Source of the DNA: Paracoccaceae bacterium
Lineage (GTDB): Bacteria; Pseudomonadota; Alphaproteobacteria; Rhodobacterales; Rhodobacteraceae
Assembly: GCA_029881635.1 (NCBI GenBank)
Contig: JAOUMG010000144.1
Span: 1 to 5,922, forward strand
Length of the DNA: 5,922 nt
Direction of reading: 5' to 3'
Part shown: positions 1 through 5,922 of the stretch, in pieces
Numbering within the stretch: the stretch's first letter is position 1
Layout of the letters: each line of letters begins with the position of its first letter
Made by a program: the position numbers and the translations under genes
Notes under the pieces: generated by a model
Told to the model about the DNA's origin: nothing
What the model saw: the letters and a program-made list of their open reading frames with translations, nothing else
Database searches by the model: none

Positions 1-592
1 CGATATCGATATTCTGACGGAAGCCGAGGAAAGTGAACGTCGCCAGGCCGAATTTACTGAACGGACCAAGCTGTTCGTGGATTCGCTCGATCTGGATGAG
101 TTCTTTGCGCAGCTGCTGGTTTCTGAAGGGTTTACCAGTCTGGAAGAGGTCGCTTACGTCGAAGTTGACGAGCTTTTGTCGATCGAAGGCGTTGATGAGG
201 GTACCGCGGGCGAATTGCAGGCCCGGGCGCGTGATGTGATCGAAGAACAGAACCGCAAAGCCATGGAAAATGCCCGTGCATTAGGTGTTGAAGATAGCCT
301 TGTCAGTTTTGAGGGTCTGACGCCCCAGATGCTGGAGGCGCTGGCCAAGGACGGCGTCAAGACCATCGAAGATTTCGCGACATGCGCAGACTGGGAACTG
401 GCAGGCGGCTGGACGACGGTAAATGGCGAGCGGGTCAAGGATGAAGGGCTTCTGGAGAAGTTTGATGTGAGCCTTGAAGAAGCCCAGCATATGGTAATGA
501 CCGCGCGGATTCAACTGGGCTGGGTAGATCCTGCCGAACTGGAAGCAGACGCCGAGGTTGAAGACGCTGAAGAAGAGGAGGCCGAGGCCTGA
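1..592 (+). CDS. nusA: Transcription termination/antitermination factor NusA, C-terminal part (5' end outside window)
   Basis: NusA binds RNA polymerase and nascent RNA in the cytoplasm and modulates pausing, termination and antitermination. The frame is open from base 2 and reads IDILTEAEESERRQAEFTER at the left edge, so the gene enters from upstream; the GTG at 77 is an internal valine, not a start. About 196 residues are visible. They begin after the S1 and KH domains, which must lie upstream. Two C-terminal helix-hairpin-helix acidic repeats follow: one around FAQLLVSEGFTSLEEVAYVE (about bases 107-240), the other around LEALAKDGVKTIEDFATCAD with LEEAQHMVMTARIQLGW (about 330-525). The protein ends in a very acidic tail (Glu/Asp/Ala-rich, 535-589) and a TGA stop. 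The repeats are known in E. coli to contact the RNA polymerase alpha C-terminal domain and to mask the RNA-binding region. The order nusA, ylxR, infB is the usual bacterial operon. Identity is secure; only the length is unknown. Confidence 0.97.
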   Translation, partial: DIDILTEAEESERRQAEFTERTKLFVDSLDLDEFFAQLLVSEGFTSLEEVAYVEVDELLSIEGVDEGTAGELQARARDVIEEQNRKAMENARALGVEDSLVSFEGLTPQMLEALAKDGVKTIEDFATCADWELAGGWTTVNGERVKDEGLLEKFDVSLEEAQHMVMTARIQLGWVDPAELEADAEVEDAEEEEAEA

Positions 593-616
593 TTTCAGGG
601 CCTTGGGCAATAGCTG

Positions 617-1246
617 ATGACCCGCGGGGGAAAAGACAAGGACCAGGACGAGCCGGAGCGGCGCTGCATCGTTACAGGTGACGTGCAGCCTAAGGCCGGA
701 CTGATCCGATTTGTGGTTTCCCCTGAGGGTCAGGTTTTTACCGATCTGGCGAACAAATTGCCGGGCCGGGGAATTTGGGTGACCGCAGATCGTGCGGTGA
801 TAGACAAGGCCGTGGCAAAGGGACTGTTTTCCCGCGCGGCTAAGGCCCCCGTCACCGTGTCGCCTGAACTGGCTGATACGGTAGAGGCCGCGATGGCTCG
901 GCGTGTCGTGGACCTGATATCCTTGACCCGAAAGGCGGGTCGCGCGGTATCGGGATTTGAGAAGGTGAAGGGCTGGTTGGCGGAAGGCAGGGCAAAAGTC
1001 CTGTTTCAGGCGTCAGACGGTTCGGAACGTGGAAAAGGCAAGCTTTGGACGCCCGAGGGCGGGCGTTGGTTTGGTTGTCTGACTGCCTCGGAGCTGGGTA
1101 TGGCATTCGGGCGCGATAGTGTGGTACATGGCGCCCTTGCCGCTGGTGGACTCACGAAGCGTGTTGTAGAGGAAGCGGCAAAGCTTTCGAGCTTGCGGAA
1201 GATGGACGGCGGTAAATCCGCCGAGAAGGATACGAAGTCGGCATGA
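617..1246 (+). CDS. YlxR-family (DUF448) RNA-binding protein fused to an L7Ae-like domain
   Basis: This is a predicted nucleic-acid-binding protein of 209 residues, encoded between nusA and infB. Residues about 12-90 form a YlxR/DUF448 domain, with RRCIVTG at 15-21 and the diagnostic GRGIW at 50-54. Residues about 94-192 resemble the L7Ae/L30e (YlxQ-type) fold, with [14 protein letters not shown] at 100-113. The tail is short and lysine-rich. In Firmicutes these are two separate genes, ylxR and ylxQ, in the same operon position; here they are one protein, an arrangement I associate with alphaproteobacteria. Firmicute YlxR has been linked to RNase P RNA (proposed name RnpM). L7Ae-type domains typically bind kink-turn RNA, but the target here is unknown. 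The ATG at 617 follows the nusA stop by 24 bases and has only a weak ribosome binding site, which suggests partial dependence on nusA translation. The TGA stop overlaps the infB ATG. Confidence 0.93.
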   Translation: MTRGGKDKDQDEPERRCIVTGDVQPKAGLIRFVVSPEGQVFTDLANKLPGRGIWVTADRAVIDKAVAKGLFSRAAKAPVTVSPELADTVEAAMARRVVDLISLTRKAGRAVSGFEKVKGWLAEGRAKVLFQASDGSERGKGKLWTPEGGRWFGCLTASELGMAFGRDSVVHGALAAGGLTKRVVEEAAKLSSLRKMDGGKSAEKDTKSA

Positions 1247-3777
1247 GCGATACAGACGGCAAAAAACCCCTCGGTCTGGGTGGCGGGCGTTCCGGTCAGG
1301 TTAAGCAGAGCTTTAGCCATGGCCGCACCAAAAGTGTCGTCGTCGAGACGAAACGTAAACGCGTCGTGGTGCCCAAGCCCGGCGCGGCTGTTGCAACGAC
1401 ATCACCCGGGAAAACCGGAACCGGCGATCCCTCCAAGCGCCCGGCCGGAATTTCCGATGTGGAGATGGACCGCCGGATGAAGGCGTTGCAGGCCGCAAAA
1501 GCCCGCGAATCCGAAGAAATCAAAGAACGTGCGATCGCCGAACGTCAGCGCGAAGAAGAGCGCGAGCAACGCCGGGCGGAAGCCGAGGTCAAGGATCGCG
1601 AAGATCAGGAACGCGAAGACGCCTTGCGGCTGAAAGCCGAAGAGGATGCGCGCAAGAAAGAAGAGGCCGAGACGCGGGCGGCCAAGAAAGATGAGATACG
1701 CAAACCCGGCGCGAAAGCGCCCGAGGTTCTTGACCCCGCTGCCGCCGAAGCCGCGGCATCACGCGCCGAGACCAAGGGTGTCACCACTACTGGCCCGCGG
1801 AAAACGGATCGCGAACGCGACAACCGTGGCGCTGCCACAGACAAAGACAGCCGCGGCAAAGCTGCGCGTGAGGATAGCCGCCGGTCTGGCAAGCTGACAC
1901 TTTCCGAAGCGCTTTCAGGTGGCGGGGGCCGCGAACGGTCCATGGCCGCCATGAAGCGCAAGCAGGAACGCGCCCGTCAAAAGGCTCTGGGCCAGACGGT
2001 CCGTGCCGAAAAGCAGGTGCGTGACGTGCAATTGCCCGAAACCATTGTGGTTCAGGAACTGGCAAACCGGATGGCTGAACGTGCTGCCGATGTGGTTAAA
2101 TGCCTGATGAAGATGGACCTGATGGTCACTATGAATCAGGCCATTGACGCCGATACCGCTGAACTTGTGATCGAGGAATTCGGCCACAGAGTCGTACGGG
2201 TGTCGGACGCGGATGTGGAACAGGTCATCGACGTGGTCGACGACAAGGACGAAGATCTGATAACCCGTCCGCCGATTGTAACGATCATGGGGCATGTCGA
2301 TCACGGCAAGACCTCACTTTTGGATGCTATTCGCAAGACCAGCGTGGTTTCCGGCGAGGCAGGTGGCATCACCCAACATATCGGCGCCTATCAGGTGACG
2401 ACAGATAACGGCGCTGTTCTGACGTTCCTGGATACGCCGGGTCATGCGGCCTTTACGTCAATGCGAGCGCGGGGCGCCAATGTCACCGATATCGTCGTGC
2501 TGGTTGTTGCTGCCGACGATGCGGTCATGCCACAGACGATTGAAGCGATTAATCACGCCAAAGCTGCAAAAGTGCCAATGATCGTTGCGATCAACAAATG
2601 CGACAAGCATGAGGCCAATCCGCAAAAGGTCCGGACGGATCTGTTGCAGCACGAAGTCGTGGTTGAAGCGATGTCCGGTGACGTGCTGGATGTGGAAGTA
2701 TCAGCCAAGACTGGCAAAGGTCTGGACAAGCTGCTGGAAAACATCGCCTTGCAGGCAGAAATTCTTGAACTGCGGGCCAATCCGAACCGGTCGGCATCAG
2801 GTGCTGTGATCGAAGCCAAGCTGGATATTGGCCGTGGCCCTGTTGCCACTGTGCTGGTTCAGAATGGTACTTTGCGACGCGGCGATATTTTTGTTGTTGG
2901 CGAACAATGGGGCAAGGTTCGCGCGCTGATCAATGATCAGGGTGACCGCGTCGATGAAGCTGGACCTTCGGTACCGGTTGAGGTGCTGGGTCTTAACGGC
3001 ACGCCCGAAGCGGGTGACGTTCTGAACGTCGTCGATACCGAGGCGCAGGCGCGTGAAATCGCGACCTATCGTGAAAAGGCGGCCAAAGATAAGCGCGCGG
3101 CCGCGGGTGCTGCGACGACGCTGGAACAACTGATGGCCAAGGCCAAGGAAGACAAGGACGTGGCCGAGCTGCCGATCGTGGTCAAGGCCGACGTTCAAGG
3201 GTCTGCCGAGGCGATTGTTCAGGCAATGGAAAAAATTGGCAACGATGAAGTTCGCGTGCGCGTGCTGCATTACGGCGTTGGCGCGATCACGGAATCGGAC
3301 ATCGGGCTTGCCGAAGCGTCGGGTTCGCCAGTCATCGGGTTCAATGTGCGGGCTAATGCGTCTGCGCGGGCTTCTGCCAACCAGAAGGGCGTGGAAATCC
3401 GCTACTATTCGGTAATTTACGATCTGGTTGATGATATCAAGGCGGCCGCTTCGGGTCTGTTGAAAGCCGAGATTCGCGAAACCTTTATTGGATATGCGAC
3501 AATCAAAGAGGTGTTCAAGGTAACCGGGGTTGGCAAAGTCGCCGGTTGTCTGGTTACCGAAGGTGTTGCACGACGGTCAGCAGGTGTGCGTTTGCTACGT
3601 GATGACGTCGTGATCCATGAGGGAACGCTGAAAACCCTCAAGCGCTTCAAGGATGAGGTCAAAGACGTACAGTCCGGTCAGGAATGCGGTATGGCCTTTG
3701 AAAACTACGACGATATTCGCCCAGGCGATGTCATCGAAATCTTTGAACGGGAAGAGGTTGAGCGCAAGCTCGTCTGA
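1243..3777 (+). CDS. infB: Translation initiation factor IF-2
   Basis: IF-2 is the GTPase that brings fMet-tRNA to the 30S subunit and promotes 50S joining. The 844-residue length is normal for alphaproteobacteria. From the N-terminus there is a basic, glycine-rich segment starting [19 protein letters not shown] (1-60), then a highly charged Glu/Arg/Lys/Ala predicted coiled coil (about 73-154). A low-complexity Arg/Asp/Lys linker follows (about 155-255), then the IF2_N domain (about 260-320). The GTPase domain has G1 GHVDHGKT (350-357), switch I Thr377, G3 DTPGH (397-401, catalytic His401), G4 NKCD (451-454) and G5 SAK (487-489). Next come beta-barrel domain II (about 515-605), domain III (about 645-740) and the C-terminal fMet-tRNA-binding domain (about 750-840), with conserved GC at 768-769 and ECG at 814-816. 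All GTPase motifs are intact. The ATG overlaps the upstream stop as ATGA; AAGGA at 1226-1230 is a candidate but rather distant ribosome binding site, so coupling to upstream translation is likely. Confidence 0.99.
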   Translation: MSDTDGKKPLGLGGGRSGQVKQSFSHGRTKSVVVETKRKRVVVPKPGAAVATTSPGKTGTGDPSKRPAGISDVEMDRRMKALQAAKARESEEIKERAIAERQREEEREQRRAEAEVKDREDQEREDALRLKAEEDARKKEEAETRAAKKDEIRKPGAKAPEVLDPAAAEAAASRAETKGVTTTGPRKTDRERDNRGAATDKDSRGKAAREDSRRSGKLTLSEALSGGGGRERSMAAMKRKQERARQKALGQTVRAEKQVRDVQLPETIVVQELANRMAERAADVVKCLMKMDLMVTMNQAIDADTAELVIEEFGHRVVRVSDADVEQVIDVVDDKDEDLITRPPIVTIMGHVDHGKTSLLDAIRKTSVVSGEAGGITQHIGAYQVTTDNGAVLTFLDTPGHAAFTSMRARGANVTDIVVLVVAADDAVMPQTIEAINHAKAAKVPMIVAINKCDKHEANPQKVRTDLLQHEVVVEAMSGDVLDVEVSAKTGKGLDKLLENIALQAEILELRANPNRSASGAVIEAKLDIGRGPVATVLVQNGTLRRGDIFVVGEQWGKVRALINDQGDRVDEAGPSVPVEVLGLNGTPEAGDVLNVVDTEAQAREIATYREKAAKDKRAAAGAATTLEQLMAKAKEDKDVAELPIVVKADVQGSAEAIVQAMEKIGNDEVRVRVLHYGVGAITESDIGLAEASGSPVIGFNVRANASARASANQKGVEIRYYSVIYDLVDDIKAAASGLLKAEIRETFIGYATIKEVFKVTGVGKVAGCLVTEGVARRSAGVRLLRDDVVIHEGTLKTLKRFKDEVKDVQSGQECGMAFENYDDIRPGDVIEIFEREEVERKLV

Positions 3778-3822
3778 TTTTTCGGGTCAATGCTGTACTT
3801 GATGCCAGCATGCAAAAAACTA

Positions 3823-3855
3823 AGGCCGCCTGAAATCAGGCGGCCTCTTTATTTA
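3823..3855. terminator. Bidirectional rho-independent terminator between infB and the small minus-strand gene
   Basis: A perfect 11-base inverted repeat (AGGCCGCCTGA at 3823-3833, TCAGGCGGCCT at 3836-3846) is separated by only AA, so the folded hairpin has roughly 9-10 GC-rich pairs and a small loop. On the + strand, 45 bases after the infB stop, it is followed by CTTTATTTATT, a moderate U-tract. On the - strand the same stem is followed by TAGTTTTTT (complement of 3814-3822), a better U-tract. It therefore fits termination of both convergent transcripts. The right arm also holds the last codons and the TGA stop of the minus-strand small gene. Confidence 0.88.
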
Positions 3856-3973
3856 TTGGAAAACCTTCAAACACGAGCTTGCCCACGCGGACAAGTATTT
3901 TTCCGTTTTCCAGCTGCCGTTCAAATATTCCCTGAACGGAAACACAGCTTCCAAGAGTGATGGTCCGCAGCAT
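3836..3973 (-). CDS. Unrecognised 45-residue small protein, convergent with infB
   Basis: I do not recognise this protein with certainty. It starts at the ATG at 3973-3971, preceded by GGGGAG eight bases upstream, which is the best ribosome binding site in the window. The product begins MLRTITLGSCVSVQGIFE and ends with FEGFPINKEAA. Alternating hydrophobic/polar residues at about 10-19 and 24-38, joined by a LENGK turn, suggest a small antiparallel beta unit (SH3- or OB-like), but this is inference. There is one Cys (residue 10), no signal peptide and no membrane segment. A longer reading from TTG at 4081 (81 residues) is open but has no comparable ribosome binding site. Three of four isoleucines use ATA, a codon scarce in the neighbouring infB, and the gene is visibly more AT-rich than its neighbours. 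That fits either a recently acquired or weakly selected gene. It lies downstream of argJ-mutT on the same strand but about 174 bases away, so it probably has its own promoter. The TGA stop sits inside the shared terminator stem. Confidence 0.62.
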   Translation of the reverse strand: MLRTITLGSCVSVQGIFERQLENGKILVRVGKLVFEGFPINKEAA

Positions 3974-3981
3974 CTCAAAAT

Positions 3982-3987
3982 CTCCCC
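3982..3987 (-). promoter_or_regulatory. Strong Shine-Dalgarno site of the 45-residue small gene
   Basis: On the minus strand GGGGAG lies eight bases before the ATG at 3973. It is the only near-consensus, well-spaced ribosome binding site seen in the window. It decides the short start over the in-frame TTG at 4081. Confidence 0.65.
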
Positions 3988-4059
3988 AACTGAGGGCTGC
4001 TGATGTTGATAGTCTCGATTCGTTAATGGCAGGCAAATGGTGTGCCTTAATGTTGACAT

Positions 4060-4083
4060 AATTGTTTCTATTTGGAAACAATT
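4060..4083. repeat. Palindrome with 9-bp arms, candidate operator
   Basis: AATTGTTTC (4060-4068) and GAAACAATT (4075-4083) are perfect inverted arms around a 6-base spacer, in the AT-rich non-coding gap between mutT and the small gene. The spacing and symmetry fit a dimeric regulator site. It overlaps the -10/start region of a possible minus-strand promoter (4082-4109) and abuts a TTGACA on the + strand (4053-4058). It also fits the loose TGT-N12-ACA pattern of PpsR/CrtJ-type sites, but the match is too general to name a regulator. No U-tract follows on either strand, so it is not a normal terminator. Confidence 0.5.
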
Positions 4084-4109
4084 TGTACAGAAGTGGTGAA
4101 TTTAGGCAA
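4082..4109 (-). promoter_or_regulatory. Possible promoter for the small minus-strand gene
   Basis: On the minus strand a -35-like TTGCCT (4104-4109) and a -10-like TACAAA (4082-4087) are 16 bases apart. The start would fall near 4075, inside the 4060-4083 palindrome, giving a leader of about 100 bases before the small gene's ATG. Both hexamers match sigma-70 consensus only partly. A competing reading is a + strand promoter, TTGACA (4053-4058) with AACAAT (4077-4082) at 18-base spacing, which would run antisense into mutT. The choice cannot be made from sequence alone. Confidence 0.25.
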
Positions 4110-4128
4110 GAAACTTCTGCTACCTAAA
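4101..4128. repeat. Imperfect hairpin downstream of mutT
   Basis: TTTAGG (4101-4106) and CCTAAA (4123-4128) pair, and AGAA/TTCT (4109-4112 with 4115-4118) can extend the stem inside with internal mismatches. It begins about 20 bases past the mutT stop in the minus direction. It has no following U-run, so it is at most a weak 3'-end structure for the argJ-mutT transcript. Confidence 0.3.
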
Positions 4129-4147
4129 GTTGTAGAATGCTTGATTG

Positions 4148-4549
4148 TTACAACCAGTCGCGCAGAACGGGAATCAACGGCAGGTCTGCCGGTGGCATGG
4201 GATAGTCTTTCAGATTGGCCGGCCGGACCCACGAAAGGCTCTGACCTTCGCGCGCCTGTGGCGTACCCTGCCAGCGTCGGCAGGCGAATAGCGGCATGAG
4301 CAAATGAAACTCGGGATAGGCATGGCTTGCGAATGTCAGGGGTGCAAGGCAGCTGGACCAGGTATCGATGCCCAGTTCTTCCTTCAGTTCCCGGATCAAT
4401 GCTGCTTCCGGGGTTTCGCCCGGCTCTACCTTGCCGCCCGGAAATTCCCAAAGCCCTGCCAGTGACTTACCTTCCGGGCGTTGGGCCAGAAGAACACGCC
4501 CATCGGCATCTATCAGGGCAACGGCAGTGACAAGGATGACGTTGACCAC
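4148..4549 (-). CDS. mutT: MutT-family Nudix hydrolase ((deoxy)nucleoside triphosphate pyrophosphohydrolase)
   Basis: MutT-type enzymes hydrolyse oxidised nucleotides such as 8-oxo-dGTP to the monophosphate, preventing A:T to C:G mutations. The complete Nudix box is present: GKVEPGETPEAALIRE runs directly into LKEELGI. It satisfies GX5EX7REUXEEXGU and keeps all metal-binding glutamates. AQRPEGKSLAGLWEFPGG just before the box, and the C-terminal PMPPADLPLIPVLRDWL, are typical of the MutT proteins I recall from Rhodobacterales. Two in-frame GTG starts exist, at 4555 and 4549. The GGTAGG upstream is only 2 bases from the first but 8 from the second, so I prefer 4549 (133 residues); the longer form would have 135. 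The gene follows argJ by 16 bases (10 from the first GTG), so the two probably share a transcript. A perfect inverted repeat overlaps the start. MutT family membership is certain; the preferred substrate is inferred. Confidence 0.95.
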   Translation of the reverse strand: MVNVILVTAVALIDADGRVLLAQRPEGKSLAGLWEFPGGKVEPGETPEAALIRELKEELGIDTWSSCLAPLTFASHAYPEFHLLMPLFACRRWQGTPQAREGQSLSWVRPANLKDYPMPPADLPLIPVLRDWL

Positions 4550-4559
4550 TGTCACTGCC
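4523..4559 (-). repeat. Perfect 10-bp inverted repeat spanning the mutT start
   Basis: GGCAGTGACA (4523-4532) and TGTCACTGCC (4550-4559) are exact reverse complements, separated by 17 bases. In the argJ-mutT mRNA the 5' arm begins within the GGTAGG ribosome binding site and includes the GTG at 4555, while the GTG at 4549 is the first base triplet of the loop. The hairpin could limit access to the mutT start. No U-tract follows, so it is not an intrinsic terminator. Confidence 0.5.
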
Positions 4560-4565
4560 TACCGA

Positions 4566-5922
4566 TTACGACCGATAATCGGCGTTGATGTCGATATAGC
4601 GGTGGGTCAGATCGCAGGTCCAGACAGTGCGCGATGCTTTGCCGAGGCCAATGTCGACAGCAATGACAAGCTCGGAACCTTTCATATAGGCGGCTACAGT
4701 TTCTTCGTTGTAATCCGGGTTGCGCATGCCCTTTTCAGCCAGAAGATGATCACCGAAACGGATGGCAAGGCGATCACGGTCCGCCTTTGCGCCAGATTTA
4801 CCGACAGCCATGACAACACGACCCCAGTTCGGGTCCTCCCCAGCCAGAGCGGTTTTGACCAAAGGCGAATCGGCGATGGCCATAGCGATCTTATGGGCGT
4901 CAGTATCGCTGGCAGCACCAGTCACGCGGACCTCGACAAATTTGGTGGCCCCTTCGCCGTCGCGGATGACCTGATGGGCAAGATCCATCATCACGTCGCG
5001 AAGCCCAGCGTTGAAGGCCTTGCCCGAAGCGCTGCGCAGGTCGGTGATTTCCTTGGCAGCGCTTTTACCCGTGGCAGCCAGGATCAACGCGTCAGAGGTT
5101 GAGGTATCGCTGTCGACTGTGATGGCATTGAAGGTATCGCCGACATTGCTCGCCAACATCTTTTGCAGCAGCGGTGCCGGGATGTTTGCATCAGTGAAGA
5201 TATAGACAAGCATGGTGCCCATATCCGGCGCAATCATCCCTGATCCCTTGGCAATTCCGGCGATGTTGATGGTGCCGCCATCCACTTTGACCTTGGCTGA
5301 CGCGCCCTTGGGGAACGTATCCGTTGTCATGATTGCATTGGCGGCAAGATCAATACCGCCGACGCGCAGGGCCTTTTTCAGGTCGCCAACCTTGGCGGTG
5401 ATTTTTTCAAACGGCAGTGGTTCGCCGATAACGCCGGTCGAGCTGGAGAAAACCCGATTGGCTGGCACACCAAGCGCCTTGGCAACGGCGCCCGTGACAG
5501 CATCCACGGCCTTTTGGCCGATCTTTCCGGTAAAGGCATTGGCGTTGCCCGAATTGACGATGATCGCCGCACCAGCTTTGGGATCAATCTTGCCCTTCAG
5601 CTTTTTCTGGCAGTCAAGAATGCAGGCTGCGCGGGTGGAAGAGCGTGTAAAAACGCCCGCAACAGAGGTACCGGGTGCCAGACGCGCCAGCATGACATCT
5701 GTACGGCCTTCGTAACGCACGCCTGCTGCGGCGGCAGAAAACTCGACACCCTTGATTGACGGAAGTTTTGGAAAGCCTTCTTTGGGGGCAAGCGGCGAAA
5801 CCGGGTTTGGTTTCTTGAAGCGGGCAAAAAGTGCTGGGTCTGGGGTCAGCGCATCACTGATCTTGTCACGCATATCGGTGATTTTTTCTTTCAGCGCATC
5901 ATCGGGCGTAAGCGCGCCGCCA
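4566..5922 (-). CDS. argJ: Bifunctional glutamate N-acetyltransferase / ornithine acetyltransferase ArgJ (5' end open at window edge)
   Basis: ArgJ moves the acetyl group from N-acetylornithine to glutamate in the cyclic arginine pathway; bifunctional forms also use acetyl-CoA. Counting from the ATG at 5873 (435 residues), VSPLAP at 25-30 marks where most family members begin. Then come GVRYEGRTDVMLA (51-63), VNSGNANAFTG (106-116), the oxyanion-hole motif STGVIG (145-150), MTTDTFPK (182-189) and KGSGMIAPDMGTML (209-222). Thr220 is the expected nucleophile, exposed by self-cleavage into alpha and beta chains. VDSDTSTSDAL (253-263), EDPNWGR (346-352) and the C-terminal YIDINADYRS complete the set. 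The core length is normal. The cleavage site reads Gly-Thr instead of the usual Ala-Thr. The ATG at 5873 has no clear ribosome binding site. The frame stays open for 16 more codons to the edge, and the hydrophobic spacing of LKEKITDMRDKISDAL continues through that Met, so the real start may be upstream of the window. argJ precedes mutT in a likely operon. Confidence 0.96.
   Translation of the reverse strand, partial: GGALTPDDALKEKITDMRDKISDALTPDPALFARFKKPNPVSPLAPKEGFPKLPSIKGVEFSAAAAGVRYEGRTDVMLARLAPGTSVAGVFTRSSTRAACILDCQKKLKGKIDPKAGAAIIVNSGNANAFTGKIGQKAVDAVTGAVAKALGVPANRVFSSSTGVIGEPLPFEKITAKVGDLKKALRVGGIDLAANAIMTTDTFPKGASAKVKVDGGTINIAGIAKGSGMIAPDMGTMLVYIFTDANIPAPLLQKMLASNVGDTFNAITVDSDTSTSDALILAATGKSAAKEITDLRSASGKAFNAGLRDVMMDLAHQVIRDGEGATKFVEVRVTGAASDTDAHKIAMAIADSPLVKTALAGEDPNWGRVVMAVGKSGAKADRDRLAIRFGDHLLAEKGMRNPDYNEETVAAYMKGSELVIAVDIGLGKASRTVWTCDLTHRYIDINADYRS

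Noticed and set aside
77..592. A separate gene starting at GTG 77
   Set aside because: The same frame is open to the window edge and upstream residues match NusA, so 77 is an internal valine.
1460..1720. Repetitive Glu/Arg/Lys-rich stretch in infB as a DNA repeat array
   Set aside because: The repeats follow from charged coiled-coil codons typical of the IF-2 N-terminus. There is no fixed repeat unit and no spacers as in CRISPR.
2797..3270. Open minus-strand frame of 157 codons opposite infB
   Set aside because: It is antisense to the conserved IF-2 domains II and III, with no sensible protein features.
3974..4081. Extending the small minus-strand gene to the TTG at 4081 (81 residues)
   Set aside because: The extension lacks a good ribosome binding site and overlaps the palindrome, whereas the internal ATG has GGGGAG at ideal spacing.
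4060..4083. Naming the palindrome as a PpsR, FNR or LexA site
   Set aside because: TGT-N12-ACA fits but is too loose. The spacing does not fit an FNR box (TTGAT-N4-ATCAA) or the alphaproteobacterial GTTC-N7-GTTC LexA box, and no photosynthesis genes are nearby.
4072..4299. Small + strand frame after TTGACA, overlapping the mutT 3' end
   Set aside because: It has no ribosome binding site and most of it is antisense to mutT, with an implausible translation. The TTGACA is kept only as a possible promoter element.
4368..5102. Long open frame on the + strand (244 codons) across mutT and argJ
   Set aside because: It lies antisense to two clear conserved genes, its translation is low-complexity Ser/Arg/Pro-rich and unlike any family I know, and it has no ribosome binding site. 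It is a codon-bias shadow.
5212..5715. Open + strand frame of 167 codons opposite argJ
   Set aside because: It is a mirror of argJ codons with an Ala/Pro/Thr-rich translation, so a shadow frame in moderately GC-rich DNA.

Overview
The window looks like core chromosome from an alphaproteobacterium, most likely Rhodobacterales (the Roseobacter/Rhodobacter side). The reasons are the close match I recognise in the C-terminus of NusA, the fused YlxR + L7Ae-type protein, the style of the IF2 N-terminus, and the argJ-mutT pair with its Rhodobacterales-like MutT sequence. No database search was possible, so this placement rests on family recognition alone. There are no signs of phage, insertion sequences, CRISPR or a defence system.

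Left half (1-3777, + strand): the 3' end of nusA, a YlxR/L7Ae RNA-binding protein gene, and complete infB. This is the classic transcription/translation operon. nusA and the ylxR-type gene are 24 bases apart, and the ylxR-type gene overlaps infB by four bases (ATGA), which suggests translational coupling. rbfA and truB, which follow infB in many bacteria, do not follow here. The operon ends at a strong symmetrical hairpin at 3823-3846.

Right half (3836-5922, - strand): argJ (ornithine/glutamate acetyltransferase of arginine synthesis, 5' end apparently running off the window), then mutT (Nudix hydrolase) only a few bases downstream. A roughly 174-base AT-rich gap rich in inverted repeats follows, then an unrecognised 45-residue small gene at 3836-3973. 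This small gene has a very good ribosome binding site and converges on infB. Its stop codon lies inside the shared, bidirectional terminator hairpin.

The large genes are ordinary housekeeping genes and I see no clear new multi-gene system. The points worth a second look are small: the 45-codon gene, the terminator that doubles as its stop region, a 9-bp-arm palindrome at 4060-4083 near possible promoters, a perfect 10-bp inverted repeat across the mutT start, a Gly-Thr rather than Ala-Thr ArgJ processing site, and an ArgJ N-terminal extension.
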